64,000 nt of DNA from Chitinivibrionales bacterium (GCA_014728295.1 WJLW01000112.1:1-64000), one strand, 5' to 3'. Positions 50,665 to 59,682 are shown, numbered from the stretch's first letter. Numbers and translations: made by a program. The notes: generated by a model from the letters alone, not told the origin.

Positions 50665-50693
50665 TTGATTTCGTTTTTCCGAAACGATATAAT
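50665..50693 (+). promoter_or_regulatory. Promoter of the Ig lipoprotein gene with palindromic spacer
   Basis: TTGATT (50665-50670) and TATAAT (50688-50693) have a 17-base spacer. The spacer itself is an inverted repeat (TCGTTT-TTCCG-AAACGA, 50671-50687), a likely operator sitting between the two boxes. The leader to the GTG at 50847 would be about 150 bases. Confidence 0.6.
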
Positions 50694-50803
50694 TAAAATA
50701 CGTTTTTTTGCCCGGGCATTGTCCCCCTGTCGGTGAGTTAGCGTTCCACGCAGATTTCCCGGTGCGGCAAAACGTAACTCGTGCTACTTGCACAAACCTG
50801 TGT

Positions 50804-50818
50804 CAGGATGTCATCCTG
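50804..50818 (+). repeat. Short perfect inverted repeat in the lipoprotein leader
   Basis: CAGGATG, T, CATCCTG: seven-base arms with one central base, about 30 bases before the start codon. It could be a DNA-binding half-site pair. As an RNA hairpin it would need a larger loop, so a DNA site is more likely. Confidence 0.35.
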
Positions 50819-50846
50819 TAACAACTTCCGTCGAGGAGGATTCATC

Positions 50847-53800
50847 GTGAAAGCGAAAAGTGTATTGACAGCTTTAGTAACGGTATGCACGGCGCTGGGC
50901 TTGTTGACCTGCACTATCAGCGAAGATGCGGGCAATCTGGTAGATCCTGGCACTCCCCAGCAGCAGATCGTGCAGGATGGATTGCCGACATTGTCGGTTA
51001 CGACGGATACAGGATATGTAGTAGCCGGCGACACGATGCCGATCTACATCACGGTTAAAAAGGATTCGCTCGTTGGCGACACGCTGCTGCCCATTGCCGC
51101 TTATCGGCGGGCCCAAGTTTCGGTCAGCGCTTCCTCGGGGTGGCTTTCTCACGATACATTGATCACCGATTCAACCGGCCGTGCACTTGTGATGTTCAGT
51201 GATTCCGTACCGCGCTCAAATGTTCAGGTCACGGTCTATGTTTATGGAGTCCGTCAGACAATCAACTTCGACGTAACCCAGACAACGATCCAGAACCAGA
51301 CGATTATCCCGACTATCCTGGCCTCTGCGGACAGTGCGTATGTGCGGATTGGCGATACGATTGCCATTCGGGTGCATGTGCTCAGGGACAGCGCAATGAA
51401 TCCCTATGCGGGGGCTATTATTGTTACCGAAGCGTCTACGGGTTGGATTTCATCGGATACACTGGTTACCAACACAGACGGGCGTGCCGTTTTGCTTTAT
51501 ACAGATTCGGTGCAGCGCGACAATGTGCAGGTCACCTTCACCAACGGCGGCGTCACGCAGACGGCCCGTTTCGACGTCACCAATACGCCGATACAGATCC
51601 AGAAGCTGATCGAAGCCATTCCGGATGTCCCCAGCATAAAGGCCGACGGCAAAGATTTCACCAACATCAACGTGCGCGTCATCAACACCGATCACAATCC
51701 CATCGTTGGTGAACCGGTTCGCTTCATTGCCACCTCAGGCGTCATCAAAGGCAGCGACCCAGGCAATTCCGGCCAGAGCCTTACCAACGAGGAAGGCATC
51801 GCAACGGCAAAATTAACCAGCACGAATATCAACGATACCGCATTTGTCACGGTATTTCTTGCCTCAAACCGATCGATGAGCGACGAAACGCAGGTCGCTT
51901 TTCAGGGCGTGAAAATTGAATTGCTGCATGACTCGACTAATTTGCGGCTGAACGGACGAACACGAATCGTTGCTCACCTTAAGAATGCGTCAAATGTTGC
52001 CATTGCCAACGCGCCGATTTTCTTTTCTCTCGGCCGGGGTGCAAACTCGAATTTGTCCATTATTCCAGGCTCTGTCGATTCCGTAACCGGCTTTGACGGA
52101 AAGGCTGCGATCGAAGTGCAGGGCAATGCCACCGGTACCGATTCGATCGTAGTCGTTGCAGCGGGCGCCAAATCTCAGACCAATATCAATGTTACCGATC
52201 TGATGCTCGATGTGGTACTATATCCCGAGATCATTCAGGCCAGGCGCGGCAAGGAAGCCGATCTGACCGTGAACTTTTCACAGAGCAACGGTTCGGCGCT
52301 CAGTAACAAAGTGATTCGGGTCGTGCGTCATTTTCTAAAAACCAACAAAGGCGACACCACCGATACGCTCTGGGATACGACGAATACGGTCGGTCAAAGT
52401 ATCGTCAAGATTCCGGCCCTTCACTACGAAGGAAACATCCGGCTTGAAGTTACTGCCGTCAATTCCCCCGCCGAGATTGCCACCTCGGAGGTTACACTAC
52501 AATGCATTACTACCCGCTCGATGATGATTCATGCCCTGCCTTCGGTTATCCCGGCAGATGGTACGAGCAAATCACAGATTTCGGTGCAGATAAAGAATGA
52601 AGACAATAACCCGATAGCCGGTGATGAGGTAATTTTTACTTCGGATGCCGGTTTGATTCCCGGCTCAGCGACCACCGACCAGAATGGCAAGGCCGTAGTA
52701 TTTCTCACCTCCGACCGCCGCAACTATAGGGCCACCGTCATCGGCAGACTCGAAAAGGATCCCAGCAAACAGGTTTCGATACAGGTTGAGTTTACCGGGG
52801 TTGAGCTGAGAGCCGCCGCCAGTCCGCAAAGCATCAATTCCAGCGGATCCGATTCGTCCACTGTTACGGTAACCTTGACGGATGGTATGCGCAACCCGAT
52901 TGTCGGCGAATCCGTCAATTTCATCAAGCAGCAGAGCGCCACGACCATCGTTTCGGTCGATTCGGCGGTAACCGACAATCGTGGTGAAGCGCAGTTCAAG
53001 GTTTTCGGCACCGGCGCCAGCACCGACACAATGACGTTTGAAGCCGCAGACGCGACTGCCAAAACGGTCGTCTGGTATTCGGAGAACAAGCTGACAATTG
53101 ATACCATTCCTGCCGTTGCCGGCGCGCATACCTATATCGCCAACGGCAAAGACAGTACCCTGCTGACGGTTACCTACCAGACCGGCGGGGGACAGCCCAT
53201 CCCCAATGCTCAGGTTGAAATCAGCATCACCATGGGTGACATACCGGGTCCGTCCGATTCAATTTTTGCCATTCTGGACACGACCGATGCAAACGGCCGG
53301 GCGCAGGTTTATGTCATAAATCCCGATTTCTCCAATACGGCAACCATACAGGCTACAGCCAAACTCGGCAGCGAAATTACTGCGGCTTCCAAGCGGGTGT
53401 ATTTCAGGGCCGCCCCGATTCATCATATTGAATTGGTCGGAACACCCGAGGTTATCAGCACCAATGGTGATCGCGCCAAAATTACGGCCTATGCATTTGA
53501 CGAGCAAGGCAACCGCGTCGGCAACACAACCGTGGCCTTCAACATGATAAGCGGACCCGGCGGCGGGGAATATCTCGAACCCCCAACGGCAATTACCGGG
53601 CTGGACGGATCGGCAACCACCTATCTGGTGTCCGGATCGATTCCCAGTAAATATCGTGAAGTTGAGATTGTTGGCGGCGATTTTACGGCAATCAAGTCGG
53701 ATACGGTGAGATTCACCATTGCCGGACCACCGCACTATATCACGATCAGGCGCGATATCGGCGAGCTGGTTGATTATCCTAACGGCACCTACGGTAAGAA

Positions 53801-54524
53801 GGTTGCCGCTATCGTTACCGATATTAACGGCAATCCGGTTGCCGACGGCACCGAGGTGACCTTCAGTTTGAATATCATCGGATACTACATCTATAAGCTA
53901 TCACCCAAATTTTTTCCGGTCGCCTGGACAAGCGACTGGGACTATCTAGTTGATACGGTTGCGATACTACTGCCTTTTGAGGATCTGAACGATAATTACA
54001 AAATTGATACTCACGAAGATCTTAATCGCGACGGCATGCCCAATCGCGGTGAAGATGTGAACGGTGACGGTAAGTTTCAGCCCGGCCCGGGTTTTGTTGA
54101 CTATAACTGGAACGGTATCCGCGACTCATTCCCCGAGCCGCTCTGCTCATATTGTGACGGAAAATTCGTGTTTGCCGATTACAATGGCAACGGCGTGCGG
54201 GATGTGGTCGAGCCGTTTATGGACACCGCAATGACCGATTCGATTTACCGCTTATTGCCGGGATATGATCCCGCACTCGGGCGATACGTCGACATCGACT
54301 GGAACCAGAACGGCGTGGCGGATCCGGCAACCGCCGCGACAATTACGCGTACTATTCAGACGGTGGGAGGTATTGCCGAAAATGAAATGATTTACGGCCA
54401 GTCGGATGCATTGCGCATTCGGGTGCGGCTCAATGCCGAAGCGCAGGGCGTCGTCACCACCAGTGCCGAAGAATTTACCCTGCCAATCCTGATAACCGAT
54501 CGCAAATACTGGAGCTATAGATGA
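50847..54524 (+). CDS. Lipoprotein with about nine invasin-like Ig (Big_1 type) domains
   Basis: A 1225-residue lipoprotein. I use GTG 50847 (KAKSVLTALVTVCTALGLLTC) because GAGGAGGA lies before it and it yields a proper lipobox with Cys about 22; an ATG 22 codons earlier gives no signal. The first two domains are near-duplicates (GWLSHDTLITDSTGRALVMF / GWISSDTLVTNTDGRAVLLY). Later domains have the Big_1 pattern (ADGKDFTNINVRVINTDHNP, ADGTSKSQISVQIKNEDNNP). Near residue 1050 Asp/Asn-rich motifs (DLNDNYKIDTHEDLNRDGMP; DVNGDGKFQPG; DYNWNGIRDS; DYNGNGVRD) look like calcium loops of the dockerin/EF-hand kind. It overlaps the next gene, a predicted beta-barrel, by four bases. Probably a surface adhesin anchored by lipid. 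Confidence 0.85.
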   Translation: MKAKSVLTALVTVCTALGLLTCTISEDAGNLVDPGTPQQQIVQDGLPTLSVTTDTGYVVAGDTMPIYITVKKDSLVGDTLLPIAAYRRAQVSVSASSGWLSHDTLITDSTGRALVMFSDSVPRSNVQVTVYVYGVRQTINFDVTQTTIQNQTIIPTILASADSAYVRIGDTIAIRVHVLRDSAMNPYAGAIIVTEASTGWISSDTLVTNTDGRAVLLYTDSVQRDNVQVTFTNGGVTQTARFDVTNTPIQIQKLIEAIPDVPSIKADGKDFTNINVRVINTDHNPIVGEPVRFIATSGVIKGSDPGNSGQSLTNEEGIATAKLTSTNINDTAFVTVFLASNRSMSDETQVAFQGVKIELLHDSTNLRLNGRTRIVAHLKNASNVAIANAPIFFSLGRGANSNLSIIPGSVDSVTGFDGKAAIEVQGNATGTDSIVVVAAGAKSQTNINVTDLMLDVVLYPEIIQARRGKEADLTVNFSQSNGSALSNKVIRVVRHFLKTNKGDTTDTLWDTTNTVGQSIVKIPALHYEGNIRLEVTAVNSPAEIATSEVTLQCITTRSMMIHALPSVIPADGTSKSQISVQIKNEDNNPIAGDEVIFTSDAGLIPGSATTDQNGKAVVFLTSDRRNYRATVIGRLEKDPSKQVSIQVEFTGVELRAAASPQSINSSGSDSSTVTVTLTDGMRNPIVGESVNFIKQQSATTIVSVDSAVTDNRGEAQFKVFGTGASTDTMTFEAADATAKTVVWYSENKLTIDTIPAVAGAHTYIANGKDSTLLTVTYQTGGGQPIPNAQVEISITMGDIPGPSDSIFAILDTTDANGRAQVYVINPDFSNTATIQATAKLGSEITAASKRVYFRAAPIHHIELVGTPEVISTNGDRAKITAYAFDEQGNRVGNTTVAFNMISGPGGGEYLEPPTAITGLDGSATTYLVSGSIPSKYREVEIVGGDFTAIKSDTVRFTIAGPPHYITIRRDIGELVDYPNGTYGKKVAAIVTDINGNPVADGTEVTFSLNIIGYYIYKLSPKFFPVAWTSDWDYLVDTVAILLPFEDLNDNYKIDTHEDLNRDGMPNRGEDVNGDGKFQPGPGFVDYNWNGIRDSFPEPLCSYCDGKFVFADYNGNGVRDVVEPFMDTAMTDSIYRLLPGYDPALGRYVDIDWNQNGVADPATAATITRTIQTVGGIAENEMIYGQSDALRIRVRLNAEAQGVVTTSAEEFTLPILITDRKYWSYR

Positions 54525-55315
54525 TGAGAAGCTTGCTGTCCGTTGCGCTATTGAGCATGTCGGTCGTCGTGTACGGGGCTAATCTCGCCAATCCGGCCAT
54601 ACCGGTTCCCAATGCCCGCATGGCCATCGGGGCGTCATACCATCTGGGCGGGTATACCATAACCAACAATGAGGTACCCTGTATACTCAACCGCTTGCAT
54701 GCACGCGCCTCGTACGCTCCGTTTTCGTTGATCAATTTTGGTGTTGACGCAGGCGCCTCGCAGGTACATGTTGCCGGTGATACGACTGCAACGGATACGT
54801 TTGCTACGTTTGCCGGCAAATACGCCTTTTCTTTCGGCGGCCACGTCAAGCTCGCAACGCCGTTTTTTTTCAACGACTTGCTTTCGTTTATGCTGATGGG
54901 ACAGGGAACCAGTTTTTCATCCAAAAACGATTTGGGAGCGGCATACGAGGGCCTGGATATCAACGGTGCGTTCGGCATACAGTTTCATATCAAAGGATTT
55001 GGCTACATTACTGCCGGTCCGCAGCTTTACCTGATAGACGGTGAGGGAAAACACGGTGATGGCACGTCGCGTTCGGGAGGGGCTATCGCCTTTAAAAATG
55101 TTAATAATCTGCGCGGCTGGCTGGCGATCGACTTCTTCCCCAAGATGAAAACATTCTCGGAGAATAAAACCTACGTCTCGTTTGAGGTTACCCTTAGTCC
55201 TGATGTGGCATTTTTTGACCGGGCGCCGGTACAGGAAATAGCATTTTCACTTGGTTTTGGAACGGTAACCAAGCGCCTGTATGGCGAAGCAAACGACGTA
55301 GAATGGGAACCCTGA
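54521..55315 (+). CDS. Predicted outer-membrane beta-barrel protein
   Basis: A 264-residue protein with signal peptide (MMRSLLSVALLSMSVVVYGA). The mature part has alternating hydrophobic/polar strands and aromatic girdle residues (MAIGASYHLGGYTITN, FATFAGKYAFSFGGHVKLAT, KGFGYITAGPQLYLIDG, FAFSLGFGT-like end AFSLGFGTVTKRLYG). It does not match a family I can name. Being coupled to the Ig lipoprotein gene by ATGA, it could hold or export that protein at the outer membrane; this is inference. An ATG three bases later is an equal start. A terminator follows at 55348. Confidence 0.65.
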   Translation: MMRSLLSVALLSMSVVVYGANLANPAIPVPNARMAIGASYHLGGYTITNNEVPCILNRLHARASYAPFSLINFGVDAGASQVHVAGDTTATDTFATFAGKYAFSFGGHVKLATPFFFNDLLSFMLMGQGTSFSSKNDLGAAYEGLDINGAFGIQFHIKGFGYITAGPQLYLIDGEGKHGDGTSRSGGAIAFKNVNNLRGWLAIDFFPKMKTFSENKTYVSFEVTLSPDVAFFDRAPVQEIAFSLGFGTVTKRLYGEANDVEWEP

Positions 55316-55347
55316 GACGTATGACTACATTTGGAGGAAATCGCGTT

Positions 55348-55383
55348 GGCCTTTTCAGTTACATGAAAAGGTCTTTTATTTTT
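55348..55383 (+). terminator. Rho-independent terminator after the beta-barrel gene
   Basis: GGCCTTTTCA (55348-55357) pairs with TGAAAAGGTC (55364-55373) across a 6-base loop, with one G-U, followed by TTTTATTTTT. It overlaps the end of the small convergent gene. Confidence 0.75.
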
Positions 55384-55583
55384 GACCAGTTTGTTTTGGG
55401 GGGATTGACAATATTCGTCGGCAACTGGGTTTTATGGTTTTTTTGAGAAGAATCTTTGGTAGTATTGATGGTTTGCTTTGGGGTGGCAGATGTGTCGGCG
55501 GCAGCGCTCTGTTTGCCGTTCTGGGCAAATGGCGCACTGGTTAAAGCCAAGGTTAGAAATACAGCTATTGTTAGTTTTTGCAT
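55359..55583 (-). CDS. Small secreted Ser/Thr/Lys-rich protein
   Basis: A 74-residue protein with a clear signal peptide (MQKLTIAVFLTLALTSAPFA) and a hydrophilic, disordered mature part of about 54 residues (QSAAADTSATPKQTINTTKD) ending in a short amphipathic WSKIKDLFM. AAGGA lies nine bases before the ATG. Its stop is inside the convergent terminator. No homology recognised; it may be a small periplasmic or surface peptide. Confidence 0.6.
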   Translation of the reverse strand: MQKLTIAVFLTLALTSAPFAQNGKQSAAADTSATPKQTINTTKDSSQKNHKTQLPTNIVNPPKTNWSKIKDLFM

Positions 55584-55689
55584 CCGGTTGTTTCCTTAAT
55601 TATATAAAACCTCTAGAAAATATACTATATAAGTTTGCTTTCTGCCAAAAAAAATACGCCATTGGGTTATAAAAATAGCGTGCCCGTGA

Positions 55690-56064
55690 CTACTTTGTTT
55701 CAAGAAAATCGATTACGCTTTTCAACTCATTAAAAATCAGTGGCTTGTGTATTACGCCGTGAATTCCGTCCAGATGCAGCAATTCGGGCTCAAGTTCGCC
55801 TTTCCAACTGGTTACGATGTAGCAGCGCGTTTGTGGAGCATTCGATTTAATCCAGCGTGCGAGGCTGCGCCCACCGTTTTTGCGCACGCATAATGCAGTA
55901 AACACAGCATCATAGCTTTCGTGTTCAAGCTGCTCGATTCCGCTTTCGGAGGAATCGGCAACGGCTATTTCGCAGCCGAGTTTTTCGAGATTTCGGGTTA
56001 AAATCGACAGCGTTGCCTCATCATCATCAACAAGGAGCAGCTTGCAGGTATCGGCTTTATCCAC
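55690..56064 (-). CDS. Pseudo-receiver: response-regulator domain lacking the phosphorylation Asp
   Basis: A 124-residue stand-alone receiver fold: acidic pair LLLVDDDEATLSIL, beta3 region YDAVFTALCVRKNGG, switch Thr/Ser in YIVTSWKG, and the Lys in GVIHKPLIF. At the position of the phospho-accepting Asp (end of beta3, usual FTD) an Ala is encoded by GCA, while the other active-site residues remain. It cannot be phosphorylated in the usual way and may act as a constitutive binding module or decoy. It is transcribed in the same direction as the receiver-HATPase gene, 132 bases downstream of it. Confidence 0.8.
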   Translation of the reverse strand: MDKADTCKLLLVDDDEATLSILTRNLEKLGCEIAVADSSESGIEQLEHESYDAVFTALCVRKNGGRSLARWIKSNAPQTRCYIVTSWKGELEPELLHLDGIHGVIHKPLIFNELKSVIDFLETK

Positions 56065-56196
56065 AGTGAAAATTCCTTATCTTATCCGCCGTCGGTGATT
56101 ATTCAATTTTCCCTCCCACATGACAACAGCTTATTAATATTACATTATTGCGCGCCGGTTCGCAACATTGCGGTGATTTGCTGCATTTATCCGGTA

Positions 56197-57099
56197 TTAT
56201 ATTTCATGAATGAGAAGTGGCTTTTGTGCGGATTTATGGTTGCGGTGGAAATATTGCAGCAGAATACATTCCGTCTTGTGATTTGGATCGATATTTATGA
56301 TAAATCTGTCGATCAGCTTACGCACAAGGATCAGTCCTCTGCCATGTTCCTGCAGGCCCGATGCATCTCCAATTTTGTGGTTTAGCCACTTAAGTACGTC
56401 GGTTTTGCGCAAATTGCCTTTCGGATCCTCCACGGCAATTCCCATTTTTTCCGAATCTTGCGCCCACGATAGGGTGACGGCCGTTTCCAAAGCAATGCAG
56501 TAATCATCGCGCCAGTGCTCGCGGGAAACATTCGTCAACTGCAATATCGCGTGATAAACTGCATTAGAAATGAGCTCATCAATGGCGATTTCTAGATACA
56601 TTTTATCATCGCCCCGGTATTGCTGCACAATTTCTGTGATAACCTCACGCGCCTGGCGGGACGTTGAGATGCGTTTGCTGGTAACTGCGGTGTCGTGGAA
56701 GTAGCGTTGTAGTCCGAATATGTCTCCCGTCATGATCGCATCGACATAGCTTCCAATTTCATCCAGATTAAAATCGACACCCTTCGCCAGAATATTGCCG
56801 ATATTGTGCTTTCTGATCATGCGCAGGTATTTGTCAATATTATAGCCTGTCATTAGGATTCGTTTGATGTGCGGATATGCCTCGTCGATGATCTTGAGCA
56901 GATCGAATCCATCCAGATACGGCATATGAATATCCGAAATTACCATGTCCGGCTGGCGCTGTTTCAGAATCTCCAGTGCCGCCTGACCGTGCTGTGCTTC
57001 TTCAACAGTATAGCCCCTCTCTTCAAGCAGCACAGACAGCAGTTTACGGATATTCTGCTCGTCATCGGCAATAAGTATATGTTTTGTAGAAGAGTTCAT
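56197..57099 (-). CDS. Response regulator with C-terminal HATPase (anti-sigma-type) domain
   Basis: A 300-residue protein. Receiver domain complete: DDEQN at the start, phospho-accepting Asp in MVISDIHMPYLDGFDLL, T in RILMTGYN, K in ILAKGVD. After a linker helix the C-terminal half is a HATPase of the RsbW/SpoIIAB kind: YLEIAIDELISNAVYHA (N box), IAVEDPKGNL (G1-like, shortened) and LQEHGRGLILVRKLID (G2). Phosphorylation could switch an anti-sigma or STAS-kinase activity. The nearby STAS-like protein at 57357-58526 is a possible partner. Confidence 0.85.
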   Translation of the reverse strand: MNSSTKHILIADDEQNIRKLLSVLLEERGYTVEEAQHGQAALEILKQRQPDMVISDIHMPYLDGFDLLKIIDEAYPHIKRILMTGYNIDKYLRMIRKHNIGNILAKGVDFNLDEIGSYVDAIMTGDIFGLQRYFHDTAVTSKRISTSRQAREVITEIVQQYRGDDKMYLEIAIDELISNAVYHAILQLTNVSREHWRDDYCIALETAVTLSWAQDSEKMGIAVEDPKGNLRKTDVLKWLNHKIGDASGLQEHGRGLILVRKLIDRFIINIDPNHKTECILLQYFHRNHKSAQKPLLIHEI

Positions 57100-57356
57100 G
57101 CTGTGTAAAAAGTAGTAAAATGCTTAACCGGAGCGAAAGACTTGTTTTCTTTGCGCAATTTAATTATAGAATATTTGTGCAATGTTAGATATAATTATTT
57201 GATAAACGGAAAGTTGTGCTCATTGGCTGTTGTGGAACAAGTTTACCTCTGCAATTTACCTGCGGGGACGTTGTTGCCCTTATTCCGGCACATAAGCTAT
57301 TTTGTGCAGGAGTTTCTCGCATGTCAAATATCTCACCCCATTGGAGCCGGTGAATA

Positions 57357-58526
57357 ATGGAAACCATGTATATCATTTATGGTATAGGTGGCTTGCTTGC
57401 TCTGGTATCCATCGTTGTCGCTATTGCAAACTGGTTTTATCTGGCGTCCACTTCCTCTAAAATTATCGTCATCGAATCTGAGATTCAAAAAAAAACCACC
57501 GAATTCGATTCGATAAAAAAAGAGATCAAACAACAGGGCGGGGTGACTCGCAGTCAAAGTACCATGCCCGCAGGTAATGACCTCGGTGCATCGGGTGAAA
57601 TCCCCCAGCCGGGAGAAATCGATGAGCCTCAAATTGAGGTCGTGCGCAACGTTCGGGCTGAATTTCGGGAGACAGACGCATCCGATACCCAGGCGGGCGA
57701 GGCGCAGCAGGATGGGCAGTTCCAATCGGTAAACAGCGAGCTGCCGCATTTACCTGCAGAAGAAGAGCCGGCGCCCGCGATGCATTCTCAGCCATACGCC
57801 GCCGCCAATGCCGATGAGCAATCCGAATATGCGAACCAGCAGCCGCCGGAAGCAGCGGCTTCCCCGCAAATCGAACGTCATGCTTCGGACACGCCTGCTG
57901 CACACCCGCCGGCAGAGCAGGAAAACGGCTCATCACCTTCGGAGCCGATGCAGCAAACCGATCAGGTATCCGCTCAGCATGCTTCCGGCCGCACAGAATC
58001 CCGGACGCCGCAGAGCATGCCTGAAATGGAGATTGAACAACCTCCGGCAGAAGCCGAAGATACCGGTTCAATCGAAATAACGCGTATTGCAGAGATCCCT
58101 GTTGCGCAATCCCCGGAATTTGGGCAGGTTGAGCCGCCTGCCGGGCACAAGGAGTCTTCGCGTTCTTCTTTGGATGCGGATGTTCTTGATGTGGTAGATG
58201 ATGCCGACAATGCAGCACGAGAGCTGCCTTCAGGCCCGGGGACACTGGAAATACAGCTCTTTTCAGACACCAAAAAAGATGCCGATTTTGTCGGTGCATG
58301 GAAAATTCTCTCCGAAAAACTGCCCGGAATAGAATCGCCTGTTGTGCGATTTGACTGCAGTAACATACTTTTCCTCTACCCGAAGGAAATGCAGTATCTC
58401 GAACGGATTCTGGCAAGCGTTCACAGCTATCATGGATCGCTTGAATTGCACCATTGCCAAAGAGAGCTGGTTTCAATTCTCAATGGCAACCCGCAACTCG
58501 CCGCCTGCATACGCACACGGGGCTGA
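57357..58526 (+). CDS. Membrane-anchored protein with disordered linker and C-terminal STAS-like domain
   Basis: A 389-residue protein. One N-terminal membrane helix (MYIIYGIGGLLALVSIVVAI) and a short coiled coil (IESEIQKKTTEFDSIKKEI) are followed by about 200 residues of Pro/Glu/Gln/Ala-rich disordered sequence. The last 95 residues form an alpha/beta unit (SPVVRFDCSNILFLYPKEMQ; HSYHGSLELHHCQRELVSIL) that resembles a STAS domain, although the usual S/T site is not clear. The layout equals that of 35996-37720 (anchor, disordered tether, short folded end). It is divergent from the receiver-HATPase gene and lies directly before tsaD. Function unknown; a membrane-tethered anti-sigma antagonist is a guess. 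Confidence 0.6.
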   Translation: METMYIIYGIGGLLALVSIVVAIANWFYLASTSSKIIVIESEIQKKTTEFDSIKKEIKQQGGVTRSQSTMPAGNDLGASGEIPQPGEIDEPQIEVVRNVRAEFRETDASDTQAGEAQQDGQFQSVNSELPHLPAEEEPAPAMHSQPYAAANADEQSEYANQQPPEAAASPQIERHASDTPAAHPPAEQENGSSPSEPMQQTDQVSAQHASGRTESRTPQSMPEMEIEQPPAEAEDTGSIEITRIAEIPVAQSPEFGQVEPPAGHKESSRSSLDADVLDVVDDADNAARELPSGPGTLEIQLFSDTKKDADFVGAWKILSEKLPGIESPVVRFDCSNILFLYPKEMQYLERILASVHSYHGSLELHHCQRELVSILNGNPQLAACIRTRG

Positions 58527-58531
58527 GCTAT

Positions 58532-59515
58532 ATGAATATTCTCGGCATCGAAACCTCATGCGATGAAACTTCAGTAGCCGTCCTTCACAACGAATCTATT
58601 CTGTCCAACATAACCTATACGCAGGATGTCCACGCGGAATATGGCGGGATCGTGCCGGAAATCGCCTCACGTGCTCATTTGCAGAAAATTGAGCCGCTGT
58701 GCCGGGCCGCCCTGGACAATGCGCAGGTTTCGCTGGGTGATATCGGGCTTGTTTCGGTAACCGACAGTCCCGGCCTGGCCGGTGCGTTGCTGGTCGGGAT
58801 GTCCTTTGCAATGGGTCTACATGCGCAGTATGGTACGCCGATAACGGGAGTAAACCATCTCGAGGGCCATATATTCTCAGCCTTTTTAGAGCATCCCGGC
58901 TTAACCTATCCTTTCCTTGCGCTGGTGGTTTCGGGCGGGCATACTGCTATTTACCGGGTCACCGGTTTTAACGCATACGAATGCCTGGGGCAGACCCTGG
59001 ATGATGCCGCTGGAGAAGCATTCGATAAAGTGGGTAAAGTGCTTGGATTTGCCTATCCTGCAGGCCGGGCAATCGAAAAGGAAGCGTTATGCTGCGCCGG
59101 CGATCACGATATCGTATTTCCGGTTGCCGCCGCTTCAAGAACGGGATGCGATTTCAGCTTTTCGGGGCTTAAGACCGCGGTGCGCTACTTCATCGAAGAG
59201 CGGGGCGAGGAGTACGTTCGAATGCATCGTCCTGACATTTGCGACGCGTTTCAAAAGGCGGTAGTCTGTTCCCTGGTGCATGCCTTACGAAATGCTGCAC
59301 GGTTGAGCGGGTGCAAACGGATCGTACTGGTTGGCGGTGTGGCCTGCAACGGCGCATTGCGTGCAGAGGTTGCCGATGAGTTCGGCAGAGATGTGTTTTA
59401 TCCACGCCCGGCTCTGTGCACCGACAATGCTGCGATGATTGCACGGGCAGGCCTGGAAAAGGCGCAGCATGATCTCCTCAGCTTTCCCCGACTGGATGTA
59501 ACACGCCGTTTATAA
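58532..59515 (+). CDS. tsaD: tRNA N6-threonylcarbamoyladenosine transferase TsaD
   Basis: A 327-residue enzyme of the Kae1/Qri7/YgjD family, needed for the t6A37 modification of ANN-decoding tRNAs. MNILGIETSCDETSVAVL opens the ASKHA fold; the metal-binding motif H-x3-H is in GVNHLEGHIFSAF; LALVVSGGHTAIYRV and LVGGVACNGALRAE are the nucleotide-binding segments. I start at ATG 58532 because the family begins exactly here; the frame is open back to 58454 inside the preceding gene. It begins five bases after the previous stop. Confidence 0.95.
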   Translation: MNILGIETSCDETSVAVLHNESILSNITYTQDVHAEYGGIVPEIASRAHLQKIEPLCRAALDNAQVSLGDIGLVSVTDSPGLAGALLVGMSFAMGLHAQYGTPITGVNHLEGHIFSAFLEHPGLTYPFLALVVSGGHTAIYRVTGFNAYECLGQTLDDAAGEAFDKVGKVLGFAYPAGRAIEKEALCCAGDHDIVFPVAAASRTGCDFSFSGLKTAVRYFIEERGEEYVRMHRPDICDAFQKAVVCSLVHALRNAARLSGCKRIVLVGGVACNGALRAEVADEFGRDVFYPRPALCTDNAAMIARAGLEKAQHDLLSFPRLDVTRRL

Positions 59516-59532
59516 TCGAAAGGGATATCGTC

Positions 59533-59682
59533 ATGATACATTTCATTCTTGGCGGATTGGCCGCGATGGTCGTCTTCTTTCTGATCGCGGTGAGCGTGCA
59601 ACTGGTAAAGATCGAGAAAATGATCAGCGATGTTGCCATTCTGGCTGAAGCAAAGGTTGCGAAATTGTTTAAGGAAGGCTGA
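59533..59682 (+). CDS. 49-residue single-helix membrane peptide
   Basis: From ATG 59533: MIHFILGGLAAMVVFFLIAV then SVQLVKIEKMISDVAILAEA and a basic end. One membrane helix plus an amphipathic, charged helix. AAGGGA lies 7 bases upstream and it begins 17 bases after tsaD, so it is probably co-transcribed. Too short to assign; peptides of this kind are often regulators of membrane complexes. Confidence 0.55.
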   Translation: MIHFILGGLAAMVVFFLIAVSVQLVKIEKMISDVAILAEAKVAKLFKEG

